Shown here piece by piece: positions 50,777-59,690 of a DNA stretch of 64,000 bases (within the stretch, counting starts at the first letter, position 1; each line of letters starts with the position of its first letter). Under the pieces are notes generated by a model. That model was not told where the DNA came from. It made no database searches and was given only the letters and a program-made list of their open reading frames with translations. Source of the DNA: Thermanaeromonas toyohensis ToBE. Its GTDB lineage: Bacteria; Bacillota; DSM-521; Neomoorellales; Neomoorellaceae. The stretch is from the NCBI RefSeq assembly GCF_900176005.1, contig NZ_LT838272.1, positions 1,197,587 through 1,261,586 of the forward strand. The letters are read 5' to 3'. The position numbers were made by a program, and so were the translations under genes.

Positions 50777-51793
50777 ATGCTAGATACTTTCCTTGCGGCT
50801 TGGGGGTTACCCCTTTGGGCTGTTAGCGTAATTAGAGGGGTTATATATCTTCTGGGAATCTTAGCCTTTGTGTTCCTTAATGCTATCTATTTAATTTATC
50901 TAGAACGGAAAGTTAGCGCTTATATGCAGCAGCGCCTCGGGCCTAACCGGGTAGGCCCTCGCGGTCTCTTCCAGTCGGTGGTAGACGCTATTAAACTTTT
51001 GGGTAAAGAAGATATAATTCCCCGAGAGGCGGATAAGTGGGTATTTCTGGTGGCACCTATAGCCATTTTTATCCCGGCTATTATGGTGTATGCTGTTATT
51101 CCCTTTGGCCCGGGAATAATCGCTGCAGATTTAAATATCGGAGTATTTTATTTCCTTGCTGTAGCTTCTACTACGACTATAGCCATACTCATGGGCGGCT
51201 GGGCGGGAAATAATAAATACTCCCTTTTGGGAGCCATGCGGACAGTGGCCCAGATGGTGAGTTATGAGATCCCTTTGGTATTTTCTATATTAGGAGTAAT
51301 TATGCTAGCTGGATCCCTAAAGACCTCGGATATTGTGGCGGCGCAGAGGGAAATTTGGTTTATATTTTTGCAACCGATAGCCTTTCTCATTTACTTTATA
51401 GCCGCTACGGCGGAGGTAAACCGCGGACCTTTTGATCTGGTGGAAGGGGAGCAGGAGATCATAGCGGGTCCCTTTACTGAATTTACAGCTATGCGTTATG
51501 CCCTTTTCTATTTGTCAGAGTACACCAATCTTCTTAGCGTTTCAGCTTTAGCGGTGACCCTTTTCTTTGGGGGATGGCAAGGGCCTTGGTTACCTTCGTG
51601 GTTATGGTTTATCATCAAGGTTTATATAATGATCCTCCTTTTTATGTGGGTGCGGTGGACTTTTCCGCGTATCCGGATAGATCATCTGTTGCAGTTTAAC
51701 TGGAAGTTCCTATTACCCCTTTCCCTAGCTAATATTTTAGCTACTGGTATAGGCATCAAGGTATACCAGGTTTTGGTGACAGGTGGGTGGTAG
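50777..51793 (+). CDS. nuoH: NADH-quinone oxidoreductase subunit H (NuoH)
   Basis: The 338-residue membrane subunit has about eight helices and links the quinone site to the proton channels. Texts include [20 protein letters not shown] at about 42-61, [32 protein letters not shown] and [20 protein letters not shown]. It follows nuoD after 54 bases with AAAGGAGTGAGGG before the ATG. nuoE, F and G, which lie between nuoD and nuoH in many genomes, are absent. Confidence 0.97.
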   Translation: MLDTFLAAWGLPLWAVSVIRGVIYLLGILAFVFLNAIYLIYLERKVSAYMQQRLGPNRVGPRGLFQSVVDAIKLLGKEDIIPREADKWVFLVAPIAIFIPAIMVYAVIPFGPGIIAADLNIGVFYFLAVASTTTIAILMGGWAGNNKYSLLGAMRTVAQMVSYEIPLVFSILGVIMLAGSLKTSDIVAAQREIWFIFLQPIAFLIYFIAATAEVNRGPFDLVEGEQEIIAGPFTEFTAMRYALFYLSEYTNLLSVSALAVTLFFGGWQGPWLPSWLWFIIKVYIMILLFMWVRWTFPRIRIDHLLQFNWKFLLPLSLANILATGIGIKVYQVLVTGGW

Positions 51794-52236
51794 AGTTGTT
51801 TGGGCAGGGGCTCCTTAAAGGTTTAAGCATAACTTGGCGTCTTGGCTTTGGTCGAGCCATTACTGAGCAGTATCCGGAATGGCGTCCTAATCTTCCGCCA
51901 CGTTCCCATGGTTCTTTTGTTTTGGAAAAGGAAAAGTGTACGGCTTGCGGAGTATGTGCCAATGCTTGCCCCAACCATGTTATTTCTGTAGAAAGCCGGC
52001 GGGTAGATAAGAAGCGTTATTTAAAGAGGTATACCATGAAGCTCGGGCAATGCCTTTTTTGCGGCCTGTGTGTGGAAAGCTGTCCTAGCGAAGCCCTTCG
52101 TTTCCGGCCTGACTTTGAGTTAGCCTGTTATAATTTTGAAGATACCATCCATGTACTGGCGGAGGAGAAGGATAACTTAGAAGGAGAAGGGGTGGGTGCG
52201 GAGCCCAAGGATGCTAAGGACGGTGGAGCATCTTAA
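51787..52236 (+). CDS. nuoI: NADH-quinone oxidoreductase subunit I (NuoI)
   Basis: The 149-residue subunit has two [4Fe-4S] motifs, [12 protein letters not shown] and [12 protein letters not shown], that bring electrons towards NuoB. GTG at 51787 overlaps the nuoH stop by seven bases. Since no NuoEFG is encoded, NuoI is the most exposed iron-sulfur subunit and the likely docking site for ferredoxin or another donor. Confidence 0.95.
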   Translation: MVELFGQGLLKGLSITWRLGFGRAITEQYPEWRPNLPPRSHGSFVLEKEKCTACGVCANACPNHVISVESRRVDKKRYLKRYTMKLGQCLFCGLCVESCPSEALRFRPDFELACYNFEDTIHVLAEEKDNLEGEGVGAEPKDAKDGGAS

Positions 52237-52269
52237 GGTTCTTTGAAGGTAGGGAAGGAGTGAGGGGAA

Positions 52270-52779
52270 TTGGCTGGTAACTTAACTTTACTAGCCTTTT
52301 GGGTATTGTCCGCCCTGATAGTGGCTTCGGCTTTAGCTGTAGTTTTCCTCCCCAATATTGTGCATAGCGCCCTCTATCTAGTCTTAAGCTTTATCGGGGT
52401 GGCCGGTATTTATATATTGCTGGAAGCTGAGTTCCTGGCCGCGGTGCAGGTTCTAGTTTATGTGGGTGCAGTGTCTGTATTGTTAATCTTCGGTGTGATG
52501 CTTACCCGGCGTGGAAATATTAGGCAGAGCAATCTTTTTAACGGGTTTGGTCTAGCGGCTGGGGTTGTATCTTTAGCCCTCTGTGTCCTGATAATGTTAG
52601 CTCTAGCTCGTACTCCAGCGAGCTTACCCTTTGGTACCTGGCCGAAGGACACTGTAGGAGCCTTGGCTGAAGCTTTCTTAGGATCCTTTGTGTTACCCTT
52701 TGAAGTAGCGGCCATCTTGCTACTGGTAGGGATAATAGGGGCTATCCTGGTAGCGAGAGAGGTGAAGGAGGACAAGTGA
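52270..52779 (+). CDS. nuoJ: NADH-quinone oxidoreductase subunit J (NuoJ)
   Basis: The 169-residue membrane subunit has five hydrophobic segments, with [20 protein letters not shown] and [20 protein letters not shown] near the middle, the NuoJ signature. TTG at 52270 follows GGAGTGAGGGG. The stop overlaps nuoK by four bases. Confidence 0.94.
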   Translation: MAGNLTLLAFWVLSALIVASALAVVFLPNIVHSALYLVLSFIGVAGIYILLEAEFLAAVQVLVYVGAVSVLLIFGVMLTRRGNIRQSNLFNGFGLAAGVVSLALCVLIMLALARTPASLPFGTWPKDTVGALAEAFLGSFVLPFEVAAILLLVGIIGAILVAREVKEDK

Positions 52780-53084
52780 TTACTTTAAATCATTATTTAA
52801 CGCTAGGCGGGATTTTGTTCGTTATCGGCCTTTTTGGTGCCCTGGCCAAAAAAAATGCGGTAGCTGTGTTGATGGGGATCGAGCTTATGCTTAATGCGGT
52901 AAATATTAATCTGGTGGCTTTTAACCGTTTTTTAAATCCGGATAAGGTGGTAGGCCAGGTTTTTGCTATCTTTGTTATCGTTGTGGCGGCGGTAGAGGTA
53001 GCAGTAGGGTTGGCCATTGTTATTAACTTGTATCGCCAAAGGCTTAATACCAGTATAGATGAGGCCGATTGGCTTAAATGGTAG
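52776..53084 (+). CDS. nuoK: NADH-quinone oxidoreductase subunit K (NuoK)
   Basis: The 102-residue subunit has three membrane segments. [20 protein letters not shown] with its buried glutamate, and AFNRFLN, are the usual NuoK texts. GTG overlaps the nuoJ stop. It takes part in proton movement. Confidence 0.95.
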   Translation: MITLNHYLTLGGILFVIGLFGALAKKNAVAVLMGIELMLNAVNINLVAFNRFLNPDKVVGQVFAIFVIVVAAVEVAVGLAIVINLYRQRLNTSIDEADWLKW

Positions 53085-53123
53085 TAAGTTTATTGAAATG
53101 AGTGAGGCAGGTGAGAAGAGATC

Positions 53124-55007
53124 ATGATCCAATATGCTTGGCTGGTGCCTCTCTTCCCGGCCTTAGCTTTTCCGGCGATAGTTTTTATTACCCGCAGGCT
53201 TAAGGCTTTTAGTGCCTTGGTAGGTATAGGAGCTATCGCAGCTTCCTTTGTCTTATCCCTTGGTATTTTATGGGAGACATTAACCTCTGGGGTAACTATG
53301 GAAAAACCTGTAGAGTATGCTTTAAGCTGGTTGGCCCTTCCGGGAGCTAAAGAATGGGTCCTTAAGATTGAAGCCGGGGTTTTGGTAGATCCCCTTACGG
53401 CGGTCATGCTTCTGGTGGTCACCCTGGTAGCCCTGCTAGTAGAAATTTATTCGGTGGGGTACATGCACGGTGATCCAGGCTTTAGCGTGTTCTTCGGGTA
53501 TTTATCTCTTTTCAGTGCTTCCATGTTAGGTCTGGTGTTAGCCAACAATTTCTTTATGATGTTTTTCTTCTGGGAACTGGTGGGTTTATGTTCATACCTT
53601 CTTATAGGCTTTTACTTCCATAAGCCTGAGGCGGCGCGGGCTAGCCTTAAGGCCTTTGTGGTTAACAGGGTAGCTGATTTCGGGTTCATGTTGGGCTTCT
53701 TTTATCTCTTCCTCTTGTTTAGGACTTTCAATTTCCGGGAGCTGGCCGAAGCCCTTCCCCATGCTCCCCATATGGGGCTTTTAGCCCTAGCTGCTATACT
53801 AATTTTTGCTGGACCTATAGGTAAGTCGGCCCAGTTTCCCCTTCATGTGTGGCTGCCGGATGCCATGGAAGGACCTACACCGGTGAGCGCCCTGATCCAC
53901 GCGGCTACCATGGTGGCAGCGGGCGTGTATCTCCTTGCTCGGGCCTTTGTGTTGTTCGCTAGCGTGCCTAAAGTTTCTTGGTTTGTTGCTTACGTGGGCG
54001 GTTTTACAGCCCTCTTTGCAGCCACCATAGCCCTGGTCCAGCGGGATATTAAGCGTATTCTAGCCTACTCCACCATGAGCCAGCTGGGTTATATGATAAT
54101 GGCTATGGGTGTAGGTAGTATGACAGCCGGTATGTTTCATCTTACTACCCATGCTATTTTTAAAGCCCTACTTTTCCTGGGAGCTGGTAGTGTTATACAT
54201 GCCTTACACGAACAGGATATTTTCCGTATGGGTGGGTTAGCTAAGGATATGAAGGTTACTACCGTAACCTTCCTCCTAGGAGCTCTGGCCTTGGCCGGTA
54301 TCCCGCCCTTAGCTGGTTTCTGGAGCAAAGATGAGATTTTACTGGCGGCTTACTCTAATGGATATCAAGGCCTTTATATCCTGGGGACGGTAGTAGCTTT
54401 CCTGACTGCCTTTTATATGTTCCGGCTCATTTTTGTAGCCTTCTTTGGCCGGCGGCGGGCAGGTCTTCACGGACATGAATCCCCCAAATGTATGACTATA
54501 CCCCTTACTATCCTGGCTGGCTTGACTATAGCGGCCGGTTTTGTCGGGGCTCCCTTTGTGCCCCATGGTTTCAGTTCCTGGGTTTACTTTGGAGAACCTC
54601 ACCACCTGGAACCTAATTACTTCATTATGGCGGTCTCTACTTTAGTAGCCCTCTTGGGTATTTATCTTGCCTGGCTTATTTATGGTCGGGAGGTTATCTC
54701 CCCTGAAGCCCTGGCCCAGAGGTGGCGGAGTATCTACACGGTACTTTACAACAAGTACTATATAGACGAGGCTTACCTCTGGTTTTTCCGGCGGATAGTT
54801 TTAGGTTTGGCCGAGGCTTTCCATTGGCATGACCGCCATGTAGTGGATGGAATCTTTGACGGAGTAGGGGATACGGTACGCTGGTCGGGGCATAGGTTAC
54901 GGTATCTCCAGACTGGAAGCCTCCCTGTTTATGCCCTGGTGTTCTTTGCTGCGGTAGTGGTGTTTGTTCTCTGGGTAGCAACGCCGGTGATAGGAGGGAT
55001 AAGATGA
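53124..55007 (+). CDS. nuoL: NADH-quinone oxidoreductase subunit L (NuoL)
   Basis: The 627-residue antiporter-like subunit has about 15-16 membrane segments. The texts FFFWELVGLCSYLLIGF, KSAQFPLHVWLPDAMEGPTP, SALIHAATMVAAGVYLLAR and KRILAYSTMSQLGYMIMA are those of NuoL, and the long lateral helix region lies at the C-terminus. It pumps protons (or sodium). The ATG is preceded by GTGAGAAGAG. Its stop overlaps the nuoM start by four bases. Confidence 0.96.
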   Translation: MIQYAWLVPLFPALAFPAIVFITRRLKAFSALVGIGAIAASFVLSLGILWETLTSGVTMEKPVEYALSWLALPGAKEWVLKIEAGVLVDPLTAVMLLVVTLVALLVEIYSVGYMHGDPGFSVFFGYLSLFSASMLGLVLANNFFMMFFFWELVGLCSYLLIGFYFHKPEAARASLKAFVVNRVADFGFMLGFFYLFLLFRTFNFRELAEALPHAPHMGLLALAAILIFAGPIGKSAQFPLHVWLPDAMEGPTPVSALIHAATMVAAGVYLLARAFVLFASVPKVSWFVAYVGGFTALFAATIALVQRDIKRILAYSTMSQLGYMIMAMGVGSMTAGMFHLTTHAIFKALLFLGAGSVIHALHEQDIFRMGGLAKDMKVTTVTFLLGALALAGIPPLAGFWSKDEILLAAYSNGYQGLYILGTVVAFLTAFYMFRLIFVAFFGRRRAGLHGHESPKCMTIPLTILAGLTIAAGFVGAPFVPHGFSSWVYFGEPHHLEPNYFIMAVSTLVALLGIYLAWLIYGREVISPEALAQRWRSIYTVLYNKYYIDEAYLWFFRRIVLGLAEAFHWHDRHVVDGIFDGVGDTVRWSGHRLRYLQTGSLPVYALVFFAAVVVFVLWVATPVIGGIR

Positions 55008-56533
55008 GCTTCCCGCTTTTGACGGCTATACTTCTCGCTCCAGTGATAGGGATTATACTCATACTCTTTATACCCGAAAGGGAGCAGCTGACCATAAAGA
55101 TCACGGCAGCAGTAGCTACCTTCGTTTCTTTGGTATTGTCCATCTATGCTTATGCAGCTTACGATCAAGTAGCCGGCGGTCTACAGTTTTTAGAGGACAG
55201 GTCTTGGATACCCGCCCTAGGCGTTAATTATTCCGTAGGAGTGGATGGGATAAGCCTTCCCATGGTTTTGCTTACCGCCCTGGTGATCTTTACAGGTGTC
55301 TTCGCTTCTTGGGATATGACCCACCGGATAAAAGAGTTTTTCCTCTTCTTGCTTATGCTGGTGACGGGAGTCTTCGGGGTTTTCATCTCCCGGGATCTCT
55401 TCTTTTTCTATCTGTTTTTTGAAGTAGCTGTAATTCCTATGTATTTGCTTATTGGCATCTGGGGCAGTACCAGAAAAGAGTATGCAGCTATGAAGTTGAC
55501 GCTCTATCTTTTAGTAGGCAGTGCCTTCGCTTTAATCGGGATAATTGCCTTGTACCTTTACGCTGCCCGCCAGCTTGGATATCCTACCTTCGATATCCAG
55601 ACCCTGGCCACTGTGCAATATGATATAGCCTTCCAGAAGTTTGTCTTTTTCCTCTTCCTCATAGGGTTCGGTGTATTAGTACCTATATGGCCCCTGCATC
55701 TATGGTCTCCGGATGGCCATGTAGCTGCACCTACTGCCGTGAGCATGCTGCACGCTGGGGTACTTATGAAGCTAGGTGCTTACGGTTTAATACGGGTAGG
55801 GGTCTTCTTTCTCCCGGAAGGAGCTAAGTTCTGGGCTCCTCTTATCGCTGTCCTTTGCATAGTTAATGTAGTCTACGGTGCTATGATAGCCATGGTCCAG
55901 CGGGATCTGAAGTTCGTAATCGGCTATAGCAGTGTCAGCCATATGGGATATGTCCTCTTAGGGATCGCTGCCCTTAATACTTTGAGCCTTAGCGGAGCTG
56001 TAACCCAGATGTTCGCCCACGGTATCATGACTGCCCTTTTCTTCGCCCTGGTGGGTAATATATACCATAAAGCGCACACCAGGGAGATCGCCCGCTTCGG
56101 TGGCCTAGCTCATCAGATGCCCCGGGTGGCGGCTGGATTCTTGATAGGTGGTCTGGCCTCTTTGGGATTGCCAGGATTGCATAACTTTGTGGCCGAATTC
56201 TTAATCTTCCTTGGGGCCTTCACTAGGGAGCAAGGGCTATTTGGCGGCTTTTTGACTTACCGGGCCTTAGCTATACTGGCCATTTTAGGAATAGTAATTA
56301 CGGCTACCTATGTTCTCCGGGTGGTGCAGCGGACTTTCTTTGGACCCCGGAAAGAAGACTGGGATCATCTGGAGGATGCCCGGGGTGTAGAGATGGTACC
56401 TATTGTAGTATTGTGTACCACCCTTATACTTTTTGGTCTTTTCCCATCGCTTATGGGAGACCTTATCTACAGTGGTGTGGCTCCTCTGGTAGCTAAGATC
56501 GAAGCTGCCAGAACCATAGGGGGGATCTTCTGA
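55004..56533 (+). CDS. nuoM: NADH-quinone oxidoreductase subunit M (NuoM)
   Basis: The 509-residue antiporter-like subunit has about 14 membrane segments. It shows VDGISLPMVLLTALVIFTGV near 80-100, LFFEVAVIPMYLLIGIWG with the conserved glutamate, LHLWSPDGHVAAPTAVSMLH and KFVIGYSSVSHMGYVLLG. It overlaps nuoL and nuoN by four and one bases, so the three pump genes are coupled. Confidence 0.96.
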   Translation: MSFPLLTAILLAPVIGIILILFIPEREQLTIKITAAVATFVSLVLSIYAYAAYDQVAGGLQFLEDRSWIPALGVNYSVGVDGISLPMVLLTALVIFTGVFASWDMTHRIKEFFLFLLMLVTGVFGVFISRDLFFFYLFFEVAVIPMYLLIGIWGSTRKEYAAMKLTLYLLVGSAFALIGIIALYLYAARQLGYPTFDIQTLATVQYDIAFQKFVFFLFLIGFGVLVPIWPLHLWSPDGHVAAPTAVSMLHAGVLMKLGAYGLIRVGVFFLPEGAKFWAPLIAVLCIVNVVYGAMIAMVQRDLKFVIGYSSVSHMGYVLLGIAALNTLSLSGAVTQMFAHGIMTALFFALVGNIYHKAHTREIARFGGLAHQMPRVAAGFLIGGLASLGLPGLHNFVAEFLIFLGAFTREQGLFGGFLTYRALAILAILGIVITATYVLRVVQRTFFGPRKEDWDHLEDARGVEMVPIVVLCTTLILFGLFPSLMGDLIYSGVAPLVAKIEAARTIGGIF

Positions 56534-57963
56534 TGGCTATATGGGAACTTTTAAGTGTGGAGCTTTTGACGGCGTCCTTAGGGCTAGGGCTCTTGGGTTT
56601 GGGACTATTGGTGCCTAAAGGGCAGAAACGGGGATTAGGGTATCTGGCTACGCTGGGGTTATTGGGTATCGCTGTTTTAACCTTTCTCTTGCGGGAAGCC
56701 AAGGGTGTGGTCTGGGAAGGATATATCATCGATCCCTTGGGAACTTATTTTAAGCTATTGTTTCTATTTGCCGCAGTGCTGACTTGTATTTCTTCCTTTG
56801 AATATATTGGCCGGCTGGGACATGGGGAAGGGGAATACTATGCTCTGATTGTACTTTCCACACTGGGTATGATGATTTTGGCCTCTGCCGGTGAGCTTAT
56901 TACCCTGTATCTAGGGCTGGAACTGATGACCATAAGCCTTTGTATTTTGGCGTGTTACCGCAGAGGGGATATGAAATCGGCCGAAGCGGGTATTAAGTAT
57001 ATAATCTTAGGAGCCCTTTCTTCGGCTATTTTACTGTACGGGTTAAGTTTACTCTACGGAAGCACGGGAAGCACTTTCATTAAGGAAATCGGTTTGGTGG
57101 TAGCTAGCGGTGGTGTTACACCCCTTATGGTGGTGGGGATAATCTTTGTGCTGGGTGGCTTGGCCTTTAAAATCTCCGCCGTCCCCTTCCATATGTGGGC
57201 TCCGGACGTGTATGAAGGCGCGCCTACACCGGTTACTGCCTTTCTTTCTGTGGCTTCCAAGGCCGCAGGTTTTGCAGCCTTCTTAAGGGTTTTCTTTGTA
57301 GGCCTCTCCGAAAGCCATCCCCTTTGGGCTGAGCTGATAATAGCTTTAACTGTCTTAAGCGTGGTGGCCGGGAATCTGGTAGCTATCCCGCAAAAGAACA
57401 TTAAAAGGCTTTTGGCTTACTCTAGTATTTCCCAGGCAGGTTACCTTTTATTAGGTATAGTCGCTTTTTCTGCCCTGGGCGTAGGAGCGATCCTGTACCA
57501 TTCTATGTTATATGTTTTCGCCAACATGGGTGCTTTTATGGTAGCTACCATTTTTTATAATACCGATGGGAGCGATGAGATCCGGGATTATGCGGGGCTC
57601 GCTCGCCGTTCTCCCCTTTTGGCAGCGGTTATGCTTTTTTCCCTTCTCTCCCTAGCTGGAATACCCCCTTTGGCCGGGTTTGTTAGCAAGTTTTATTTGT
57701 TCATGGCCGTTATTGATCGGGGGTACATTTGGCTGGCTATTTTAGCTGTGCTCATGAGCATGGTTTCGGTATATTACTATCTCCAGGTAGTTAAAGTCAT
57801 GTATTTGGGCGATCCCCCGCCAGGGAAGCCCGCTATTACAGTACCTTTAGGGGTACAGGTAGCCCTGGCTTGTTCCCTGGCCGTGCTGTTCTTTTTCGGC
57901 CTATACCCCACCCCTCTTACTAATTACGCCTTTAATACTGCTGCGGCCTTCTTCACCCCTTAA
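56533..57963 (+). CDS. nuoN: NADH-quinone oxidoreductase subunit N (NuoN)
   Basis: The 476-residue antiporter-like subunit has about 14 membrane segments. It shows LELMTISLCILACYRRGDMK, FKISAVPFHMWAPDVYEGAP, KRLLAYSSISQAGYLLLGI and SLLSLAGIPPLAGFVSKFYL. It is the last nuo gene. yraN follows after 30 bases, so it may be transcribed from the same unit. Confidence 0.96.
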   Translation: MAIWELLSVELLTASLGLGLLGLGLLVPKGQKRGLGYLATLGLLGIAVLTFLLREAKGVVWEGYIIDPLGTYFKLLFLFAAVLTCISSFEYIGRLGHGEGEYYALIVLSTLGMMILASAGELITLYLGLELMTISLCILACYRRGDMKSAEAGIKYIILGALSSAILLYGLSLLYGSTGSTFIKEIGLVVASGGVTPLMVVGIIFVLGGLAFKISAVPFHMWAPDVYEGAPTPVTAFLSVASKAAGFAAFLRVFFVGLSESHPLWAELIIALTVLSVVAGNLVAIPQKNIKRLLAYSSISQAGYLLLGIVAFSALGVGAILYHSMLYVFANMGAFMVATIFYNTDGSDEIRDYAGLARRSPLLAAVMLFSLLSLAGIPPLAGFVSKFYLFMAVIDRGYIWLAILAVLMSMVSVYYYLQVVKVMYLGDPPPGKPAITVPLGVQVALACSLAVLFFFGLYPTPLTNYAFNTAAAFFTP

Positions 57964-57993
57964 AGAGGGGCTAGAAATAAGGGGGTATTCCTT

Positions 57994-58356
57994 TTGAACT
58001 GTGGGAGGCGGCAAAAGGGCTGGCAGGGAGAGGAAGTAGCAGCTACTTTCTTGAAAGAGCAGGGATATCATTTGCGGGAGCGGAATTTCCGCTGCCCCTT
58101 GGGTGAGATAGATATTGTGGCGGAGGAAGGCGGGGAAATAGTATTTATAGAAGTCCGGACGCGCTCTTCCTCCGCCTTTGGACTTCCCCAAGAATCCATA
58201 GACTTTCGCAAACAGAACCGTTTGCGACGTTTGGCTAGTTTCTATTTGAAGCAAAGGAAGCTACATGGTCAACCCTGCCGGTTCGATGTAGTAGCAGTAT
58301 TGTTGAATGGGCAAGGCAGGGTGGCGAGGATAGAATTGATACGGGGAGCTTTTTAA
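57994..58356 (+). CDS. YraN family (UPF0102) putative endonuclease
   Basis: The 120-residue protein has the PD-(D/E)XK-like core: GWQGEEVAATFLKEQGYHL, then CPLGEIDIVAEEGGEIVFIEVRTR, and RFDVVAVLL. The family is related to Holliday-junction resolvases but is not well characterised. TTG at 57994 is the start, with a weak AAGGGGG site. In many genomes yraN follows rnhB directly; here the nuo operon lies between them. Confidence 0.88.
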   Translation: MNCGRRQKGWQGEEVAATFLKEQGYHLRERNFRCPLGEIDIVAEEGGEIVFIEVRTRSSSAFGLPQESIDFRKQNRLRRLASFYLKQRKLHGQPCRFDVVAVLLNGQGRVARIELIRGAF

Positions 58357-58379
58357 AGAAGGTAGTAACTCCAAAGGTT

Positions 58380-59690
58380 TTACCGCTTAAGGAGAATATC
58401 ATTATCGCGGTCCTGGAGGAAAATACCAGTATATTCACGCTTACTGGCTCGCTTGTAAATTTTTTCTCCTTCTTCCCGGCAGCGCTGGCAGGCACCACGG
58501 GGCAGAAATACAGCTAGGATATGTTCTCCTCGATCAGAATAGGATTCTATCCAGGTCAGGCCAGCACACTCCTCACATACTAAGGTGGTTTCCTTTTGGA
58601 GTTCTAGCAAGCCCACTGTATCGTAGTATACGCGACGCTGACGGGTGATTTCCTTTTTCCCTTGTATTATCTTGGCCCGTATCTCCTCCCTGTGCCGCCA
58701 GGCCGTATAGGCCTCTTGACAAAGGCGGGCAATATACTCGCTAATTTCCTTGGACTGGGAAACACGGGCAAGGCTATAATCCGGTTCGCGTACATAAGAA
58801 TAATCCAACCCCGCCAAAGCCAGGATTATCCCTACATTAACGTAAGGCAAGGCACCTTCGATGGAGTAGCCACCTTCTAGTACAGCGATATCTGGGTTTA
58901 AGAGTTCGTTAAGCCGTGCGTAACCCTGGGCCGAAAAACGCATATTCGTAATGGGATCGCTATAGTGGTTATCTTGCCCGGCCGAATTAATGACTAGGTC
59001 GGGTTTGAATTCCGCTAGGACGGGGAGGACTAGATTCTCCATAACGTAAAGGAATCCCTCTTCCCCCGTCTCCGGCGGTAGCGGAACATTTAAAGTATAC
59101 CCGCAAGCGTTAGGCCCACCGAATTCACTCAGGAAACCTGTACCAGGGTAGAGGGTACGTCCGTCCTGGTGAAGGGAGATAAATAGGGTATCCTTGTCAT
59201 GCCAGTAAATGTCTTGAGTTCCGTCACCATGGTGGCAGTCGGTGTCTACTATAGCTATACGTTTAGGACCGTACCGGCGGCGGATGTATTCTATCATGAT
59301 GGCTTCATTGTTGATGTTGCAAAAACCCCGGTTAGCGTAGACAATGCGCTGGGCGTGGTGACCGGGTGGCCTAATTATAGCGAAGGCCCGTTCTACTTCC
59401 CCTTGCAGGACAGCCTCGGCAGCAGTTATGGCACCACCTGCCGCGATAAGGTCAGATTCTGTAACGCGGCTTTCTACATCCGGTACGCAAACATGTACGC
59501 GTTCCACATCCCGGGTGCTAGCTACCTGAGGACGGTATTCTACGATCCCTTCGATATCCAATAACCCTTCTTCCCATATTTGATCTTGAGTGTAAAGTAA
59601 GCGCTCCTCGCGTTCCGGGTGGGTGGGGGAAATGGCCCAATCGTAGGCCGGGAAAAATACCAGGCCCACACGGCGGGAAGCTTTAAGCAT
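58380..59690 (-). CDS. Histone deacetylase family protein with C-terminal zinc ribbon
   Basis: The 436-residue protein has the class I/II deacetylase core: RPPGHHAQRIVYANRGFCN, DTDCHHGDGTQDIYWHD with the zinc-ligand Asp/His, NSAGQDNHYSDP and LEGGYSIEGALPYVN. Bacterial members include acetoin utilisation AcuC and acetylpolyamine hydrolases. Residues beyond about 340 form an extra tail with VCEECAG and CQRCREEG, which looks like a zinc ribbon and is not in ordinary AcuC. Its start overlaps the end of the hydantoinase-like gene by eight bases, so the two form an operon. The substrate is unknown. Confidence 0.85.
   Translation of the reverse strand: MLKASRRVGLVFFPAYDWAISPTHPEREERLLYTQDQIWEEGLLDIEGIVEYRPQVASTRDVERVHVCVPDVESRVTESDLIAAGGAITAAEAVLQGEVERAFAIIRPPGHHAQRIVYANRGFCNINNEAIMIEYIRRRYGPKRIAIVDTDCHHGDGTQDIYWHDKDTLFISLHQDGRTLYPGTGFLSEFGGPNACGYTLNVPLPPETGEEGFLYVMENLVLPVLAEFKPDLVINSAGQDNHYSDPITNMRFSAQGYARLNELLNPDIAVLEGGYSIEGALPYVNVGIILALAGLDYSYVREPDYSLARVSQSKEISEYIARLCQEAYTAWRHREEIRAKIIQGKKEITRQRRVYYDTVGLLELQKETTLVCEECAGLTWIESYSDRGEHILAVFLPRGACQRCREEGEKIYKRASKREYTGIFLQDRDNDILLKR

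Noticed and set aside
48207-57963. Membrane-bound [NiFe] hydrogenase (Ech/Hyc type) instead of complex I
   Set aside because: The large-subunit homologue lacks the paired nickel-binding cysteines at both ends, and full NuoA, J, K, L, M and N are present.
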